Below, piece after piece: positions 5,799 through 6,286 of a stretch of DNA of 6,286 nt. The stretch is from Ramlibacter sp. (GTDB lineage Bacteria; Pseudomonadota; Gammaproteobacteria; Burkholderiales; Burkholderiaceae_C): NCBI GenBank assembly GCA_021156245.1, contig JAJNBO010000164.1:1-6286 (forward strand), written 5' to 3'. The translations under genes were made by a program, and so were the position numbers. Positions within the stretch are counted from its first letter, which is position 1. Each line of letters begins with the position of its first letter. The notes below the pieces were generated by a model. The model saw nothing but the letters and a program-made list of their open reading frames with translations. It was not told the origin of the DNA and made no database searches.

Positions 5799-6286
5799 AT
5801 GTCTTCCACGCTCACCCCTGCCTCGACGCCCCTGGCGCGGCAGGCGCGTGAGCGGTTCGTCGCCCACATGCAGGGGGTGCTGCCGGTGCTGGTGGAGTCC
5901 ATCCGCTCGGCCCTGGCCGAACAGATGAACACCGCCCAGAGCAGCCGGGCGATGCAGCAGAAGCGCGACCAGCTCGTCGAGTTCGAACGTGCCTGCTCGG
6001 GCTGGGTGGATTCGGCGGCCCGCGCCTGGCGGCGTGCCGTGGTGCCGCCCACCGCCACCGGCCGCGTGCGCATGCAGCTCGCCAGCCTGGAGCTGATCGG
6101 CGATGACGTGGTGGAGAACAAGATCCTTTCCTCCCGGCTGGCCATGGCGGTGCAGGAGAAGGCGGTCTGGGACCTGAACGACCTGAAGCTGCGGATCACG
6201 CACCTGGAAGGCGGCGAGGAGCTCAACACCGAGGACGTGCTGCGGCCCGAGGCCCTGGCGCAGATGCTGGTGGAGCAGTGGAGCGC
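5799..6286 (+). CDS. DUF1631 family protein, N-terminal part (runs off the right edge)
   Basis: An open frame from ATG 5799 runs to the window end without a stop, giving the first 162 residues. I recognise the DUF1631 (Pfam PF07793) pattern in the segment reading roughly LELIGDDVVENKILSSRL, then AVQEKAVWDLNDLKLRI (about residues 98-134); the family often shows a similar acidic 'D-E/V-E' turn followed by a helical E-K-x-x-W-x-L-N-D-L stretch. Members I know of are long (several hundred residues), cytoplasmic and without assigned biochemistry; some have been annotated as thymidine phosphorylase, which nothing in this sequence supports. The visible part is largely helical with no signal peptide or membrane segment. 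It lies 11 nt after secF with its ribosome-binding site on the secF stop, so it is probably cotranscribed with secDF. Function is unknown; a link to secretion would be inference from position only. Confidence 0.8.
   Translation, partial: MSSTLTPASTPLARQARERFVAHMQGVLPVLVESIRSALAEQMNTAQSSRAMQQKRDQLVEFERACSGWVDSAARAWRRAVVPPTATGRVRMQLASLELIGDDVVENKILSSRLAMAVQEKAVWDLNDLKLRITHLEGGEELNTEDVLRPEALAQMLVEQWS

Noticed and set aside
1..6286. Mobile elements, CRISPR arrays, tRNA or rRNA genes, phage or defence genes
   Set aside because: No transposase or integrase motifs, no direct repeat arrays, no target-site duplications and no tRNA-like cloverleaf were seen; nearly all bases belong to five ordinary chromosomal genes.

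Overview
The window is a stretch of ordinary chromosome from a high-GC Gram-negative bacterium. I infer a betaproteobacterium, probably Burkholderiales and Comamonadaceae-like (Ramlibacter/Variovorax type). The reasons are strong G/C preference at third codon positions, a single-chain fused indolepyruvate oxidoreductase, a YajC beginning MFISSAFAQ, and a DUF1631 gene directly after secF. The genus is a guess. All recognised genes are on the + strand and densely packed.

Layout: (1) 1-2393 is the 3' two thirds of a large indolepyruvate:ferredoxin oxidoreductase family gene; its start lies upstream of the window. (2) 2394-2550 is the only sizeable intergenic gap. It holds a GC-rich inverted repeat just after the oxidoreductase, a TACAAT -10-like box, and a strong stem-loop in the presumed leader of the next operon. 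(3) 2551-5787 is yajC-secD-secF, the accessory membrane subunits of the Sec translocon, in canonical order, each starting with GTG. (4) From 5799 past the right edge runs the N-terminal part of a DUF1631 protein whose Shine-Dalgarno overlaps the secF stop, so it is probably the fourth gene of the operon.

How they work together: YajC, SecD and SecF associate with SecYEG in the inner membrane. SecD and SecF form an RND-type, proton-motive-force-driven module that helps pull secreted proteins out on the periplasmic side. The oxidoreductase belongs to 2-oxoacid (aromatic amino acid) catabolism and has no evident functional link to secretion; the gap between them looks like a transcription-unit boundary. 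DUF1631 has no established function that I can state.

I found no mobile element, CRISPR array, tRNA/rRNA, phage gene or novel multi-gene system. The points worth a second look are non-coding (the yajC leader stem-loop and the secD-secF spacer hairpin) and contextual (an oxidoreductase where tgt often sits, and the DUF1631 gene coupled to secF).
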